A stretch of 64,000 nucleotides of DNA from Ascaphus truei (GCA_036426205.1 CM071570.1:74431763-74495762), one strand, 5' to 3'. Shown: positions 10,419 through 22,811, numbered from the stretch's first letter. Notes: a model not told the origin generated them from the sequence alone. Program-made: numbers and translations.

Positions 10419-11290
10419 TAAGGCCTCGGTCCCGCTGCGCTCGTTGGCGCGGGCGGCGGGTCGCGAGTTCCCCACCAGCAGGGGAATCCTCGCGAGCCGG
10501 TCCCGGTCCCCACTGGCTGCACAGCTGATTACACGCTGTAGCGCGTCAGCCGCTGGAGACACCAGAGAATGGTGTTTTCTAGCTTTGACGCGTGACGTGT
10601 GTGGCTGTGAGCCAATGGGGAGGGGAGGCTTCGGGAGGAGGAGAGGCTTCGGGAGGAGGAGAGGCTTCGGGGAGCGGGGAGGAGTGTGGAGGGACAGCAG
10701 GTGAGTGCCTTTCTCTGTGTGTGTGTCTGAGTGCGTGCATGCCTATCTGTGTGTGTATGTGTGTGCCCGAGTGCGTGAGTGCCTGCCTCTGTCTGTGTGT
10801 GTGTGTGTGTGTATGAGTGCCTGCCTGTGTGTGCGCGCGTGTGTGTGTATGAGTGCGTGAGTGCCTGCCTGTGTGTGCGCGCGTGTGTGTATGAGTGCGT
10901 GAGTGCCTGCCTGTGTGTGTGTGCGCGTGTGTGTGTGTGTATGAATGAGTTTCTGCGTGTGTGTGTTTAAACTTACTTTCCAGCTCCAGCCCGAGTCCGT
11001 GGAGGGAGGGGGGGGAGAGTAGCGGGTCCCTCCGCTCAAGCCACGCCCCCCCTCCCTGTCAAACCGCCCACCTCCCGATCAAACCTCCCACCTCCCACCC
11101 ACCTCCCGATCAAACCTCCCACCTCCCGCCCACCTCCCAGATCAAACTCCACCTCCCGATCAAACCTCCCACCTCCCGCCCACCTCCCGCTCCGGCTCCC
11201 GCTCCCTACAGACCGCAGATCGCGGTCTGTGTATCTCAGCGCACCGCCTGTCAGCAGCGCAGGTGCGCTGACTCTGGGAGCGGGGCCTTA
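10419..11290. mobile_element. PIF/Harbinger-like non-autonomous element with minisatellites
   Basis: Ends read TAA-GGCCTCGGTCCCGCT and AGCGGGGCC-TTA, so the terminal repeats are inverted and flanked by TAA/TTA, the 3-bp TWA target typical of PIF/Harbinger. The same terminus (GGCCTCGG) is found at 50478. The interior has three copies of a GGCTTCGGGAGGAGGAGA-type unit (10620-10680), a TGTG/TGCC-rich microsatellite (10710-10970) and tandem CCCACCTCCCGATCAAACCT-type units (11050-11190). Open frames inside are products of these simple repeats. Confidence 0.6.
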
Positions 11291-11699
11291 GCCTAACATA
11301 TATAATTGTGTGTAAATATATTCAATAAGTCTTCCTCAAATATATAACACCATCAGTTTACAGAATACTAAAAGGTAGATATATTTTTATATTTGGAAGT
11401 AATTTTAGAAAGCAATAACAAGTGTTTTACAGAATGCTTACTCTTATGCACAATGAACGGGGAAGGAGGGGGAGGGAGAAAATGAAGACAGAGGAATATA
11501 TATGTATTATTCTGGGGGGATGATATATTGAACTATACCACCGGTAAATCCATATGTATGGTAAGTACATTAATCAAAACTGAATGCGTAGACAACATAA
11601 TACATGAAGGGCATGTCCTAATCTCACCACAAGGGCTAAGATCCCAATCAGAATTGAGGCCAAGGGGGACCCGTGTCCTCATGGTGAAAATCCAGAACA
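11291..11699. other. AT-rich flank of the minus-strand PLE
   Basis: No coding capacity seen. It may include the 3' untranslated and terminal part of the PLE to its right, but no boundary could be set. Confidence 0.3.
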
Positions 11700-13275
11700 G
11701 CTCCCGGCGGTCTAGGGCATTGACTCTATTACCACCCCTGATGGAAAGTGGTTCGTGCTCAATGCCTCAAAAAAGGAATAAGCATCCAAGTTACCCTGGT
11801 TACAACAGGAGAAATGATTGGAGAGAGGGTGCGTCAAATCCCCCCCTAGCAATAAGGAGCACATGCTCCATGATTCTGGTTTTGAGTGCTCTGGTCGTAC
11901 GTCCCACGTACTGCTTACCACAGCGACAGGTCAGCAAGTAGACCACAAACCGAGTATTACAATTAATAAACGATCTGGCTCTAAACTGCCGACCTGTCTC
12001 TGTGGAAGCAAACTCAGGTCCTGTAGTCATGTATTTGCAAATTTTGCAATGCACACATCTAAACAAACCTGTGTGCCACTAGAAATGTTAGATTCGAATA
12101 GGCTAGAAGATACATGATTGCCGATAGTTTTCACTCGTTTGAACACAAACCTCGGTCCATCCCAATAGATTTCTTTAAGAGCAGAGTCCCCAAATAGTAC
12201 ACTTTAGTGGCGTTTAACAATATTTTTATCAGCTCTGCCTGAGCACTGTATTGTGTTATAAAGAGTGGAGTTTTAAGAGTGGATCCCTTATTTGATCTCC
12301 TATGAAACATAGTCGACCTTTCCATCAGGGCCACTTCTTCACAAATCTGCCCTGGCATAACTTCTGGCTAGAAATCTATTACAAAGGTCTCTAGATTGTA
12401 TTAGAAAATCCTTATGGTTTGAGCAGTTTCGTTTTAACCTAATAAACTGTCCCTTCGGGATTCCTTTGATAACGGATTTGGGGTGGCAACTGTCAGCCCT
12501 TAAGAAAGTATTCCTATAATTAATTTTAGGGAATATGTCACTTTGGATACATTTGTATTGATCAATGAACATATATAAATCCAAATATTGAATGTGATGT
12601 AAATCATAATTGTGCGGGAAGTTTTAAATCATTAATGTTAAGGTGATTAATAAATGATAAAAGTGACTGTGCATCCCCTTTCCAAATAAAAATAAGATCA
12701 TCTATAAATCGTTTTTTAAAAAATGATGTGATCTCTGAAGGGGTTCCCGTCTCCAAACACGTGGAACAATTCCCACCAACCTAAAAATAGGTTGGCGTAT
12801 GATGGGGCAAAACTGGTTCCCATAGCCATTCCACGTGTTTGGAGATAGAAAACCCCATCAACAAAAACTAATTGTGAGTAAGTAAAAAGTTCACAGAGTA
12901 AAATAAAAGTGCTCTGTGCCGGTGAGAGATCGGAACGTTCAAGATGATATTTGACAGCTGCCACCCCTATTTGATGTTGAATCACCGTGTACAGGGAGGT
13001 TACGTCTAGGGTGACCCCAGATAGTTATGATCTCATTTGATGTTTTCAAGTTGTGTGAGGAGATAACTACTATCCCTAATATAAGAAGGAAGCACTTGTA
13101 CAAAGGTTTGTAGATAAACATCACCATATCTTGACAACCCATGTCCTGAAGATCCAATACTAGAGACTATTAGCCTCACAGGTGGGGTAACCAATACCTT
13201 ATGGATCTTCGGGAGATGGTGACAGATAGGTATTACCGGATAAGGCTTTGGAGAATATCTACACATGTAGTCCAG
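11700..13275 (-). pseudogene. Decayed Penelope-like element: RT and GIY-YIG endonuclease
   Basis: Fragments in several minus frames follow PLE order. RT fingers: LPKIHKVLVTPPVRLIVSSI (13266-13033). RT palm: YLQTRGMAMGTSFAPSYANL (around 12850), then the YxDD-type motif RFIDDL near 12700. RT thumb/connection: GIPKGQFIRLKRNCS (about 12470). C-terminus: a Cys-rich linker and a GIY-YIG nuclease (VVYLLTCRCGKQYVGRTTRA, about 11890-11960). Frameshifts separate the pieces, so it is non-functional. PLEs copy RNA into DNA and cut target DNA with the GIY-YIG domain. Confidence 0.9.
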
Positions 13276-13316
13276 CCCTCTCTAACTTAGTGTTAGCTAA
13301 GCCTATTGCCAGCCCC

Positions 13317-13336
13317 AAATATATATATATATATTA

Positions 13337-13371
<35 letters not shown>
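13317..13371. repeat. (AT)n microsatellite
   Basis: An almost pure TA run with two small interruptions. Confidence 0.95.
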
Positions 13372-13375
<4 letters not shown>

Positions 13376-14201
13376 TAACAGTCCAAAGAAAGTCTTATCT
13401 GTTTCTTGTAGCTGTAGGGGAAGGCCTCTCTGCTCTCCTGGGTCAGCACCTTTGTGTGCTAAAGCAATGTCTGTCCAGGTACAGAGGTCTGGTCCCCTTG
13501 TCTTGCTATCAGCATACAGTCCAGTACTTCTGTAGCTCAAGACATCTGTTCCTCTGGTCAGTCAAGTGTGGACAAAGGAAAATCTTCATCCTGTTTCTGG
13601 GAACAGGCTTTTTCTAACAGAGTCTTAATCAGCCAGGTGGAGTCTGACTAATTGCTGGTGTGCAATTAACCAGCACACTGCTGGATTAGAGGCACATTTC
13701 TTAACAGGGATAAGTCACTGTTACACCCCTCCCTTATCAACTCCCTTCATGACGATGGTCTTCTTCGATTTAGGGTTTGTAGAACATTTTTTCCGTCTCT
13801 ACTGAGATTTTCAAGTGGCTGATTAAGGGGAGAGGTGTGAAATGTGTAGCCTCTGGAGAGGAAGTAAGGTCTCTCTCTATTAGTTTTCCAAAAGTGATTA
13901 AACACATGCCTTTGCAATGTGCAGGATAGAAATTAGATTTTTTTCTTAAACCTCATTCCCTCTGACCTAGAAAGGATAGGGGGTCTTGGACATTAAATTG
14001 AGATCCTGGAAAGTACAAAAGTAAGGGTCTCTAAAGGTCGTAAGATCAATCAATACTTTTTATCTTTTTCATCATACAAACTTTTGTATGTACTGTCTGC
14101 AGTACCTATTGGTTTTTATAAGGTGTTCATTATACATATGTATAGTTATGCTTTTCATATTTACAAATTGGGCCTAGTCCTTTTTGGGCTATTTGGGAAA
14201 T
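13372..14201. other. Unassigned sequence left of the PLE palindrome
   Basis: The 13380-13735 part reads like a dispersed repeat and ends TGTTACACCCCTCCC, but no partner copy was found in the window. The rest (13736-14201) is AT-rich and forms the left flank of the PLE insertion. Confidence 0.35.
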
Positions 14202-14217
14202 ACAGTATGTGTTTTAG
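14202..14217 (+). repeat. Left copy of 16-bp flanking direct repeat
   Basis: ACAGTATGTGTTTTAG occurs here and again at 19770-19785, immediately outside the PLE structure. The simplest reading is a target-site duplication made on insertion. Confidence 0.7.
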
Positions 14218-16728
14218 GAAAAGAACAGCCTCTGGGGAGGAAAGTGGAGCACAGCGCAGGGCCAAAATACAGGAACCAGCACACCATAGGTTAAAACACT
14301 ACTTTATTGAGCGACTAGGGGAGACACCAACAAAAGAGCAACCACCGACTCTGACGCGTTTCGGGCTAAGCCCTTTGTCAAAGAGTATGCCCCCAATACA
14401 AAAACACACACTTATATACACGATTACCTAATTGATCACGTCTTTAGGCACAGGTGATGTCAGCGTAACCAGCCGAGGATCTCGCGAGGCTAGCCAGTCT
14501 AGCCAGAATCCCAGAAGACAAATAGAGTAGATCACACTGCGCCACCTGGCTTGGAGGACGTGTCTGTACATAGAGCAACACAATAAATCTGGATTATGTC
14601 CGTAACCGAAAGTGACGTCAGCGGGAACAACCTAGAGTCTCACGAGACTTACCAGTGTCACTGGAGTCTCAAAGAGACAAGGAAGAACCCACAGCGCCTC
14701 CCGGCTAGGAGGACACACCAAAACACCACACACACAGATATATATACATAATCAGCAGTCACCACGATACTAAAGGCAATGATGACATTTGTCTATTCAT
14801 GAAATTAAGACACGATAAACTCACAGGAGTAGGAGAAGAATAAAGAGAAAAATATATATAAATAAACAAAAAAGAAAGATCATGCTGAATGTGTACATAT
14901 AAAGGCCATAAAAAACACTTATTACTTTAAAAAAATAAAAGTAAAAGGGGAAAGAAGATGGTGGTTGATAGAGAGATATGTACCAATAGATAAAACTCCA
15001 ATTCAAAAGATACATTTAACCTATTAATTGTATAGGCAGATATCTCTCTATATAGCCAACATAGGGGTAAATATTCCATCTGACCGTTTCGAGACCACAC
15101 AAGACATTAATGACATAGATTCACTCAATGTAAATTGTTTTATATAAGCTTAATAAAAGGTAGTCATAGACAAGTGTCAATAATCTATATGACCTAGAGA
15201 TATAGAACCTAGTATATATAATATAATAGTTACAGAGTAAACAAATAATCATACATGTCATCAAGAACAGAAGGGAAGTAACAATATAATCAGCAAGGGA
15301 TGAACACCACTGTCACTGAGACAAAAATGTTTCAGTTCCCAGTCGATGTTGATCCCTTGCGGAGCCATTGATCCCAAAGACTGCATCCAGTACATTTCTC
15401 TGCGGTTAAGGATATTCTCCCTATTTCCACCTCTGACAGGTGCCTTGATAAATTCAAGGGCAGAAAAAGAAAAAATTATTGACATGCCAGAGGGGCACGC
15501 AGAGAAATGTCTAGAGACGGGATATTTATCATCTTTCGTTTAATGGATCTCAAATGTTTGATATCCTTTGCTTAAGAGGGCGTATAGTTCTGCCTATATA
15601 TCTGCAGCCACAGCCGCATCTCAGCATGTAAATGACATAATTAGAGTTGCAGTGATCAATGTTTGAATTCTTAAATTTCTTTAGTAAACATTTTTTAACC
15701 GCTTAAGTGGAGTTGCATATCTACACAATTACAATTTCCACATTTCTGGAAACCTCTAATCTTAGAAGCAACATTGGTCTTAACACAGGTCTGCACTAAA
15801 CTTGGTGATAAGTAGTGTCCCAGGGTCTTAGCCCTTCTAAAGACAAATTTTGGTGGAATATCAACATATGTCTTGAGTTCCTCATCAAGCTTAAGTACAT
15901 TCCAGTGTTTCAGAATGATGTTACGAATCTGTCTAGATTGTCTACTAAAGTAGATATGAATAAAGGTGTTGAGTCCTTAGAAATACCTCTCTGTTCTCTT
16001 ATTGGATTTCAACAAATCTTTACGGTCAACCTTTAAAGCATTAACATCGGCAGAGTCTATGTTAGATTTACTATAGCCCCTTGATAGAAATCTGTTTTTA
16101 AGATCAACAGATCTATCAATAAAGGCTTGTTCAGTGGAACAGACTTTGCGTAAGCGTAAAAATTGCGCCTTTGGTATTCCCTTGATTAATGAAATGGGAT
16201 GTGCACTATTGGCCTGGAGAAAGGAATTGCGAGAGTTAATCTTACGATAGAGGTCAGTTTGAACATTACCATCCATATCGACATAAAGACAGACATCTAG
16301 ATAATTAATATGGTGTCTGTTAGATTCAAATGTGAATTTTAGATTACTGTATATATGTTTTTGTTAAGGTAGTCAATAAACAAAACCAATTCCATATTGC
16401 TACCTCTCCAAATCAGAATCAAATCGTCGATGAAACGACGGTAGAATATAATGTTAGATCGATATGGATTGTTGTCCCCAAAAATAAATAAAGCCTCCCA
16501 AAAACCCATAAAAAGATTAGCGTATGATGGGGCAAAAGAAGTGCCCATAGCCGTGCCCCGTGTTTGAAGATAATAAGTGGAATCAAAAAGAAAATAATTG
16601 TGATGTAGCAGAAATGAAATCACCTCCATAATGAAGATGATTTGTGCTGGTGAAAGTGAAGATTTATCTAAGAAAAACTGTGTAGCTTGAATCCCTTGTG
16701 CATGACGAATACTGGTGTATAATGATGT
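14216..16728 (-). pseudogene. Left arm: 5'-truncated PLE copy
   Basis: A minus-strand PLE copy starting inside the RT domain at the centre of the palindrome. Visible are the RT palm (YLQTRGTAMGTSFAPSYANL at about 16580), RRFIDDLILIWRG near 16430, LDVCLYVDMDGNVQTDLYRK near 16270, and GIPKAQFLRLRKVCSTEQ near 16170. A degraded nuclease region follows at about 15500-15800 and the terminal repeat at 14216-14800. Frame changes break the protein. The arm is the reverse complement of 16841-19330 with scattered substitutions and indels. Confidence 0.88.
14358..14383 (-). ncRNA. Hammerhead-like core in PLE terminal repeat
   Basis: In element sense: TTTGACAAA, stem GGGC-TTA-GCCC, then GAAACGCGTCAGAGTC. 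The first core strand departs from CTGATGA (it reads TTTGACAAA), so this may be a degenerate descendant. Its counterpart in the other arm is at 19163-19189. Confidence 0.4.
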
Positions 16729-19330
16729 ACAGCCACTAGTCCACGATCTCCCTTCTTATCTTAGGGACTCTTCTGATTTAATTAGCACTATTTCCACTTT
16801 CACCTGGTGCACACATTACACATGGGTCACATTAGATGTTACATCATTACACACCAGTATTCGTCATGCACAAGGGATTCAGGCCACACAGTTTTCTAGA
16901 AAATCTTCAATTCACAGCACAAATCATCTTCATTATGGAGGCGATTCATTTCTGCTACATCACAATTATTTCTTTTTGATTACACTTTATTATTCAAACA
17001 CGGGGCACGGCTATGGGCACTTCTTTCGCCCCATCATACGCTAATCTTTTTATGGGTTTTTGGGAGGCTTTATTTCTTTTTGGGGACAACAATCCATATC
17101 GATCTAACATTATATTCTACCGTCGTTTCATCGACGATTTGATTTTGATTTGGAGAGGTAGCCATATGGAATTGGTTTTGTTTATTGACTACCTTAACAA
17201 AAACATATATAATCTAAAATTCACATTTGAATCTAACAGACACCAATAATTATCTAGATGTCTGTCTTTATGTCGATATGGATGGTAATGTTCAAACTGA
17301 CCTCTATCGTAAGATTAACTCTCGCAATTCCTTTCTCCAGGCCAATAGTGCACATCCCATTTCATTAATCAAGGGAATACCAAAGGCGCAATTTTTACGC
17401 TTACGCAGAGTCTGTTCCACTGAATAAGCCTTATTGATAGATCTGGTGATCTTAAAACAGTTTCTATCAAGGGGCTATAGTAAATCTAACATAGACTCTG
17501 CCGATGTTAAGGCTTTAAAGGTTCCGTAGATTTGTTGAAATCCAATAGAGAACAAGAGATGGATTTTTAAGGACTCAAACATTATTCAATCTACTTTCTA
17601 GTAGGCCTCTAGACAGTTCGTAACATCATTCTGAAACACTGGAATGTACTTAAGCTTGATGAGGAACTCAAGACATATGTTGATATTCCACCAAAATTTG
17701 TCTTTAGGAGGGCTAAGACCCTGGGACACTACTTATCACCAAGTTTAGTGCAGACCTGTGTTAAGACCAATGTTGCTTCTAAGATTAGGGTTTCCAGAAA
17801 TGTGGAAATTGTAATATGTGTAGATATGCAACTCCACTTAAGCGGTTTTAAAAATGTTATACTAAAGAAAATTTAAGAATTCAATCATTGATCACATGCA
17901 ACTCTAATTATGTCGTTTACATGCTGAGAGTGCGGCTGTGGCAGCAGATATTATAGGCAGAACTATACGCCCTCTTAATTAAAGGATATCAGAACATTGA
18001 GATCCATTAAACAGAAAGATGAAAATATCCCGTCTCTAGACATTTTCTGCGTGCCCCTCTGGCAATGTTAATAATTTTCTTTTCTGCCCCTGAATTTATC
18101 AAGGCACCTGTCAGAGTGGGCAATAGGGAGAATATCCTTACCGCAGAGAATGTACTGGATCATTCTTTGGATCAATGGCTCAGCAAGGGATGAACACCGA
18201 CTGGGAACTGAAACATTTTTTGTTATCCGTGACAGTGGTGTTCATCCTTGCTGATTATATTGTTACTTCCCTCCTGTTCTTGATGACACATTGGATTATT
18301 TGTTTACTCTGTCACTATATATATATTATATATTAGGTTCTATATCTCTAGGTCATATAGATTATGGACACTTGTCTATGACTAATTTTATTAAGCTTAT
18401 ATAAAACAATTTACATTGCGTGAATCTAGTCATTAATGTTTGTGTGGTCTCGAAACGGTCAGATGGAATATTTACCCCTATGTTGGCATATGAGGAGCTA
18501 TCTGCCTATACAATTAATAGGTTAAATGTATATTTTGAATTGGAGTTTTATCTATTGGTACATATCTCTCTATCAACCACCATCTTCTTTCCCCTTTTAC
18601 TTTTATTTTTTTAAAGTAATAAGTGTTTTTTATGGCCTTTATATGTACACATTCAGCATGATCTTTCTTTTTTGTTTATTTATATATATTTTTCTCTTTA
18701 TTCTTCTCCTACTCCTGTGAGTTTATCGTGTCTTAATTTCATGAATAGACAAATGTCATCGTTGCCTTTAATATCGTGGTGACTGCTGATTATGTATATA
18801 TATCTGTGTGTGTGGTGTTTTGATGTGTCCTCCTAGCCGGGAGGCGCTGCGGGTTCTTCCTTGTCTCTTTGAGACTCCAGTGACACTGGCAAGTCTCGCG
18901 AGACTCTAGGTTGTTCCCGCTGACGTCACTTCCGGTTACGGACATAATCTGGATTTATTGTGTTGCTCTACAGTATGTACAGACACGTCCTCCAAGCCAG
19001 ATGGCGCAGTATGATCTACTCTATTTGTCTTCTGGGATTCTGGCTAGACTGGCTAGCCTCGCGAGATCCTCGGCTGGTTCCGCTGACGTCACCTGTGCCT
19101 AAAGACGTGATCAATTAGGTAATCGTGTATATAAGTGTGTGTTTTTTGTATTGGGGGCATACTCTTTGACAAAGGGCTTAGCCCGAAATGCATCAGAGTC
19201 GGTGGTTGCTCCTTTGTTGGTGTCTCCCCTAGTCGCTCAATAAAGTAGTGTTTTAACCTATGGTGTGCTGGTTCCTGTATTTTGGCCCTGCGCTGTGCTC
19301 CACTTTCCTCCCCAGAGGCTGTTCTTTTCC
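16729..19330 (+). pseudogene. Right arm: 5'-truncated PLE copy
   Basis: A plus-strand PLE copy. The 16729-16840 spacer belongs to this copy and encodes DLPSYLRDSSDLISTIS and WVTLDVTSLHTSIRHAQGI of RT. Next come GTSFAPSYANLFMGFWEAL (about 17016), RRFIDDLILIWRG (about 17120), DMDGNVQTDLYRKINSRNSF (about 17280), GIPKAQFLRLRRVCS (about 17380) and a degraded Cys-rich/GIY-YIG region around 17750-18000. The terminal repeat runs from about 18800 on. Frameshifts are present throughout. Confidence 0.88.
19163..19189 (+). ncRNA. Hammerhead-like core in PLE terminal repeat
   Basis: CTTTGACAAA, stem GGGC-TTA-GCCC, GAAATGCATCAGAGTC. It equals the module at 14358-14383 except that GAAACGCGTC became GAAATGCATC, two changes consistent with CpG decay. 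Confidence 0.4.
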
Positions 19331-19769
19331 TGATCTTCAATGAAGTTGGATGCACGCTTATACGGAGTTCCTGTTGTTCGTTTTCACTCTATACAAACAG
19401 TGAGTGTACTGTGGTATTGCTTGGCTGTTTATTGACTGTGGCATCTATATGTTCTGTGACTGATTTTGAGTGTGGTTGGTTAAAAGGGGACTCTCTGCCA
19501 TTGGTATCTGTGTCCCCCCAGTACCCTATAAATCCCACTCTGTGATTTAAGCCTTTATATTTGGCGGTCACGTGTTCATGAACTATAGATTTTGATGACA
19601 CTTTATGTCATTTCTCCTATCAAATATATTGGAGCAGCTTCATTAATACTTATATACCCAGTATCAAGATTACTGGTATCCGTCACATATGGGATTTATT
19701 GGAGGTATATGATATACCTGTGAAATATTTCTGTTGCACCATGATTGGACTCTATGTCCTGTCTTTGTC

Positions 19770-19785
19770 ACAGTATGTGTTTTAG
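19770..19785 (+). repeat. Right copy of 16-bp flanking direct repeat
   Basis: Identical to 14202-14217; marks the right edge of the composite PLE insertion. Confidence 0.7.
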
Positions 19786-20300
19786 TTTGTTGATTATGTC
19801 AGGTTTTTTACAAATGTTATTCATAAAGTTTTTGTATTGTATTGTTGATCCAATCCTGCGTGCATACAGGCGTGCACGTTGAACACACGGTGCATGCCCC
19901 CTCGAACTGAGCCACCTCTCCGTTTTGTGGGCGTGATCCACACTGGGCTTCACTGTGTCTCTTTCAGGAAGCCTCTGCGCATGAGCAGATCCCCTGTTCA
20001 AGGCGCACTGATGCTCTGGGTGGGGAGGACGGATTGCGGTGGATGTGCTCATAACTCGGGTGCACGCGCGGTGCGTGATGACATTGCAGAGAGGGCCAAG
20101 AGGTGTTTTTCAGGTTTGTGAAACGATTGGTTAATTCTAATCATTATGTACCTATAAATATATTCCTGGCATGGCTGTATGTATACCTTGATAAAGCACT
20201 CCGGCGTGAAATGCGTTGGTGGGACGGCACCTTCGCTCTTTTTTCATATGACCAATAAATAATTCATATTTTTATGGAATATGCACTTCTTTATTTTTGC
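19786..20300 (+). mobile_element. Penelope-like terminal repeat
   Basis: CpG-containing sequence followed by ACCTTGATAAAGCACTCCGG, GTGAAATGCGTTGGTGGGAC and CCAATAAATAATTC. It has the same order of parts as the other PLE ends here. The composite PLE at 14.2-19.8 kb may have inserted into this older PLE, but the left half was not recognised. Confidence 0.5.
20187..20213 (+). ncRNA. Hammerhead-like core
   Basis: CTTGATAAA followed by a short stem (CAC/GTG around TCCGGC) and GAAAT, then GCGTTGG. A degenerate first strand makes activity doubtful. Confidence 0.35.
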
Positions 20301-21667
20301 CTATCATTGTTTTCCTTGAGTAGTGCTCTTTCATTCTTTCTATTTTTATCTTCATTCCCACAACAGAAGCACACCAAGAATATTTGGAGCCAGGGATATA
20401 CAGTTGAACGCTGCACTACACCAATGAGTCCATTTTGATAGCGATATCCCATTCAGTGGATGGACTGAGGTATGAACTGAGTGACTCTATATGCTGCTGT
20501 TTTGGACTGTCTACATCAATTACCTTCACACTCACAGATTGGGAGGTTGCCAAACTAGTATGCTATACCATCTACCTGTCCATAGTTCTACTATTTAACT
20601 CCAAGGTTCACAAAATGGGTACACTGTTCTTGAATACTTCTAGATGTGTCTGTCTACTGGTCTTTAGCACCACGCAAGTTTCTACCTATGTCATGGGGCC
20701 CCTGGAGATCCAACAGATCCCTACATCTTGGGACCTTCAAAATGTTAAAGGAAAATTCCTTCTGGATCCAAAGCAAAGTAAATTCCAGTGACATGTTTAA
20801 GGGGCCTCATCTGGGTGATTGATACCTTTTTTACCTGTCTGATACCTGTAAGTATTTTTTATTTATTTTTTAAAGTTAGACGTGTGAGGGGTTTGAAATC
20901 CTCTGGCTCATTTCTTTTGTCTGTGGTCACTGAGTGTTCAGCAAGTGCTTGTACAGCTAGTCCCCTCTCTCCACCTCTCCTTAACCTTATTGATTCTCAA
21001 TCACTTTTCCATTGAAAGTCCTCTATGAAATTTTACTGGCTGACTATGTGGGATTGCATCTTTAATTAAAATCTACCTTAGCCTCTCATCCTTAAACTTC
21101 TAGAATTAAGATCCTTTGTTAAGATTAGTTTCAAGGATTAAGACATATCTGTGTGCAATCTTCTAGTGCCCCCCTCCCCCCTTTACTGTATATCACTGTT
21201 GACCATACCCTATTTCGTAAATGTTTATTGTGTGCATGGACATGTTCTTGTAATAGGCCTAAAACAAAAGATGAGGTAAGCCACAGAGAGTACAAAGTAA
21301 TGAAAGGAAATGCAAGATATGCAAGTTAAGTTTCAAGTCATTTCATTTTCAGTAGCACTAAATGCTACTTACTGATACAGCAAAATGTTTTGCACAAACA
21401 AAGAGATAGCAGTGGCAGCAGATAACTACAAAAAAAGCAGTACTCAATATGTACATAATACCAACTCTGGACAAGCAGCTTTTTCCATAAGATCTTAAGC
21501 AAAGGGTAGAGCTGCAGCTCAGGTGTGTACCTACAGTACAGCAATCTGAGCAGGTAGATACTGAAATTAGAAGTTGTTATCCTGCAATGGATAAATGTTT
21601 TCTCTTTGAGATTGGGAGGTTTGTGCATCAAGAAGCAATACTACAGTAAAACATCTATGATTTATGG
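20301..21667. other. No recognised feature
   Basis: Mostly unique-looking sequence. Open frames at 20435-20791 and 20788-21015 have no domain or family resemblance that I recognise. Confidence 0.4.
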
Positions 21668-21902
21668 AGAGGGAGTGGCTCAGTGAGTAAAGACTGTGAC
21701 TGGCACTGAGGCAGGGGAACCTGGTTCAATTCCTGGTGTCGTCTCCTTGTGACCTTGGGCAAGTCACTTTATCACCATGTGCCTCAGGCACCAAAATCAT
21801 AGATTGTAAACTCCACGGGGCAGGGACCTGTGCCTGCAAAATGTCTCTGTAAAGCGCAACGTAAAACTAGAAGCACTATACAAGAATATGTTATTATTAT
21901 TT
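21668..21902 (+). mobile_element. tRNA-derived CORE-type SINE, copy 2
   Basis: Same element as at 1139-1380: GTGGCTCAGTGAGTAAAGAC, B box GGTTCAATTCC, CORE-like GTGACCTTGGGCAAGTCACT, CTCCACGGGGCAGGGACC and a TTATTATTATT tail. It differs from copy 1 by scattered substitutions and short indels. Confidence 0.8.
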
Positions 21903-22644
21903 GAGCAGCATTTGTGTAATTCTTTTTCTGATAATGATAATGAAAGATGTGACGTAGAAGCCCAGTTAAATATACAGAACAGAGGTTCACTCATGTCAAG
22001 TCATGTCATTTCCACATGTTGTGGAAATACAGCCGGAAAGTCATGAAAAAAAACTGCCAATGACTACTAAATTCATATGTAAATGAAGGACATTTACACT
22101 TGATAGCAAATGTATTGGCTATTCCTAAAACCTCCCAGGTGGCCCAAGAGGATGCAAAAGTAGCCATCACTATTGTGACCTGTTGCAGTTGGCTACAACT
22201 GTAGGTTTCAGAACCTGTGATATATCGTAGAAGAAAATCCGTTACATATTTACCTTCACCCAGGTTCCCAATTGGTGGACGAGGAACATTTGTGAGACAC
22301 ATGGACACATGCTCTCTCACACAGATGCATGTTCTCTAAGACACAGACACATGGTCTCCCACACACATTAACAATCCGGTGTTTGCTCTCTCATACTAAC
22401 TCATTACATCATACACATTCCCAGACAACTAAACACATTCTGTTCTAATTATACTGATAACCCTCACCAAAATATACTAAAGCATAATAAAAAATATGTT
22501 ACAATTAGTTACACGGTTTATTATTAAAACTCAGTATGATATACAAGATACTTGCGCACTTTTAGAAAATCAAAAAAGTTATTTCAAACAAAACAACATT
22601 TTTTGGGGCCGCCAGACAAACCACCGTGATAAACTGGTACAGAC
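21903..22644. other. No recognised feature
   Basis: AT-rich; CACACAGATGCATGTTCTCT-like words repeat loosely near 22310-22390. No gene recognised. Confidence 0.4.
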
Positions 22645-22811
22645 ATGTAAAGACATAACTGAGCAGCACTCCAAAAGCTGGGATCAATGAACCAGGATGG
22701 TTTGTTAGCCAACGCTTTGGTCCTTCATAGGACCTTTTTCAAGAACCGAAACGTTGGTTACTAAAACAACCCGATTCTTTGCTCCTAGCTTTTGGAGTGC
22801 CACTCAGTTAT
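22645..22811. repeat. Palindromic PLE-like terminal repeat
   Basis: Arms ATAACTGAGCAGCACTCC (22645) and GGAGTGCCACTCAGTTAT (ending 22811) are inverted, as are CCAAAAGCT/AGCTTTTGG. Inside, CCAACGCTTTGGTCC faces GGACC and CCGAAACGTTGG, so GAAAC-type cores are on both strands. This is the same architecture as the palindrome at 971-1114. Confidence 0.55.

Larger units (their letters stand above)
14202..19785. mobile_element. Composite PLE insertion: head-to-head inverted copies
   Basis: Two PLE copies, both 5'-truncated in RT, meet head to head. Arms 14216-16728 and 16841-19330 (about 2.5 kb each) are inverted repeats with a 112-bp spacer. A further 440 bp (19331-19769) on the right completes the insertion, which is bounded by ACAGTATGTGTTTTAG on both sides. 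Penelope elements are known to integrate as 5'-truncated copies with inverted extra pieces. This looks like one compound insertion event rather than two independent ones. Confidence 0.8.

Noticed and set aside
10444..11296. Open frames in the GC-rich Harbinger-like element
   Set aside because: They translate minisatellites and TG repeats.
20435..21015. Possible host exons
   Set aside because: No recognisable domain and no convincing splice context was found by eye.
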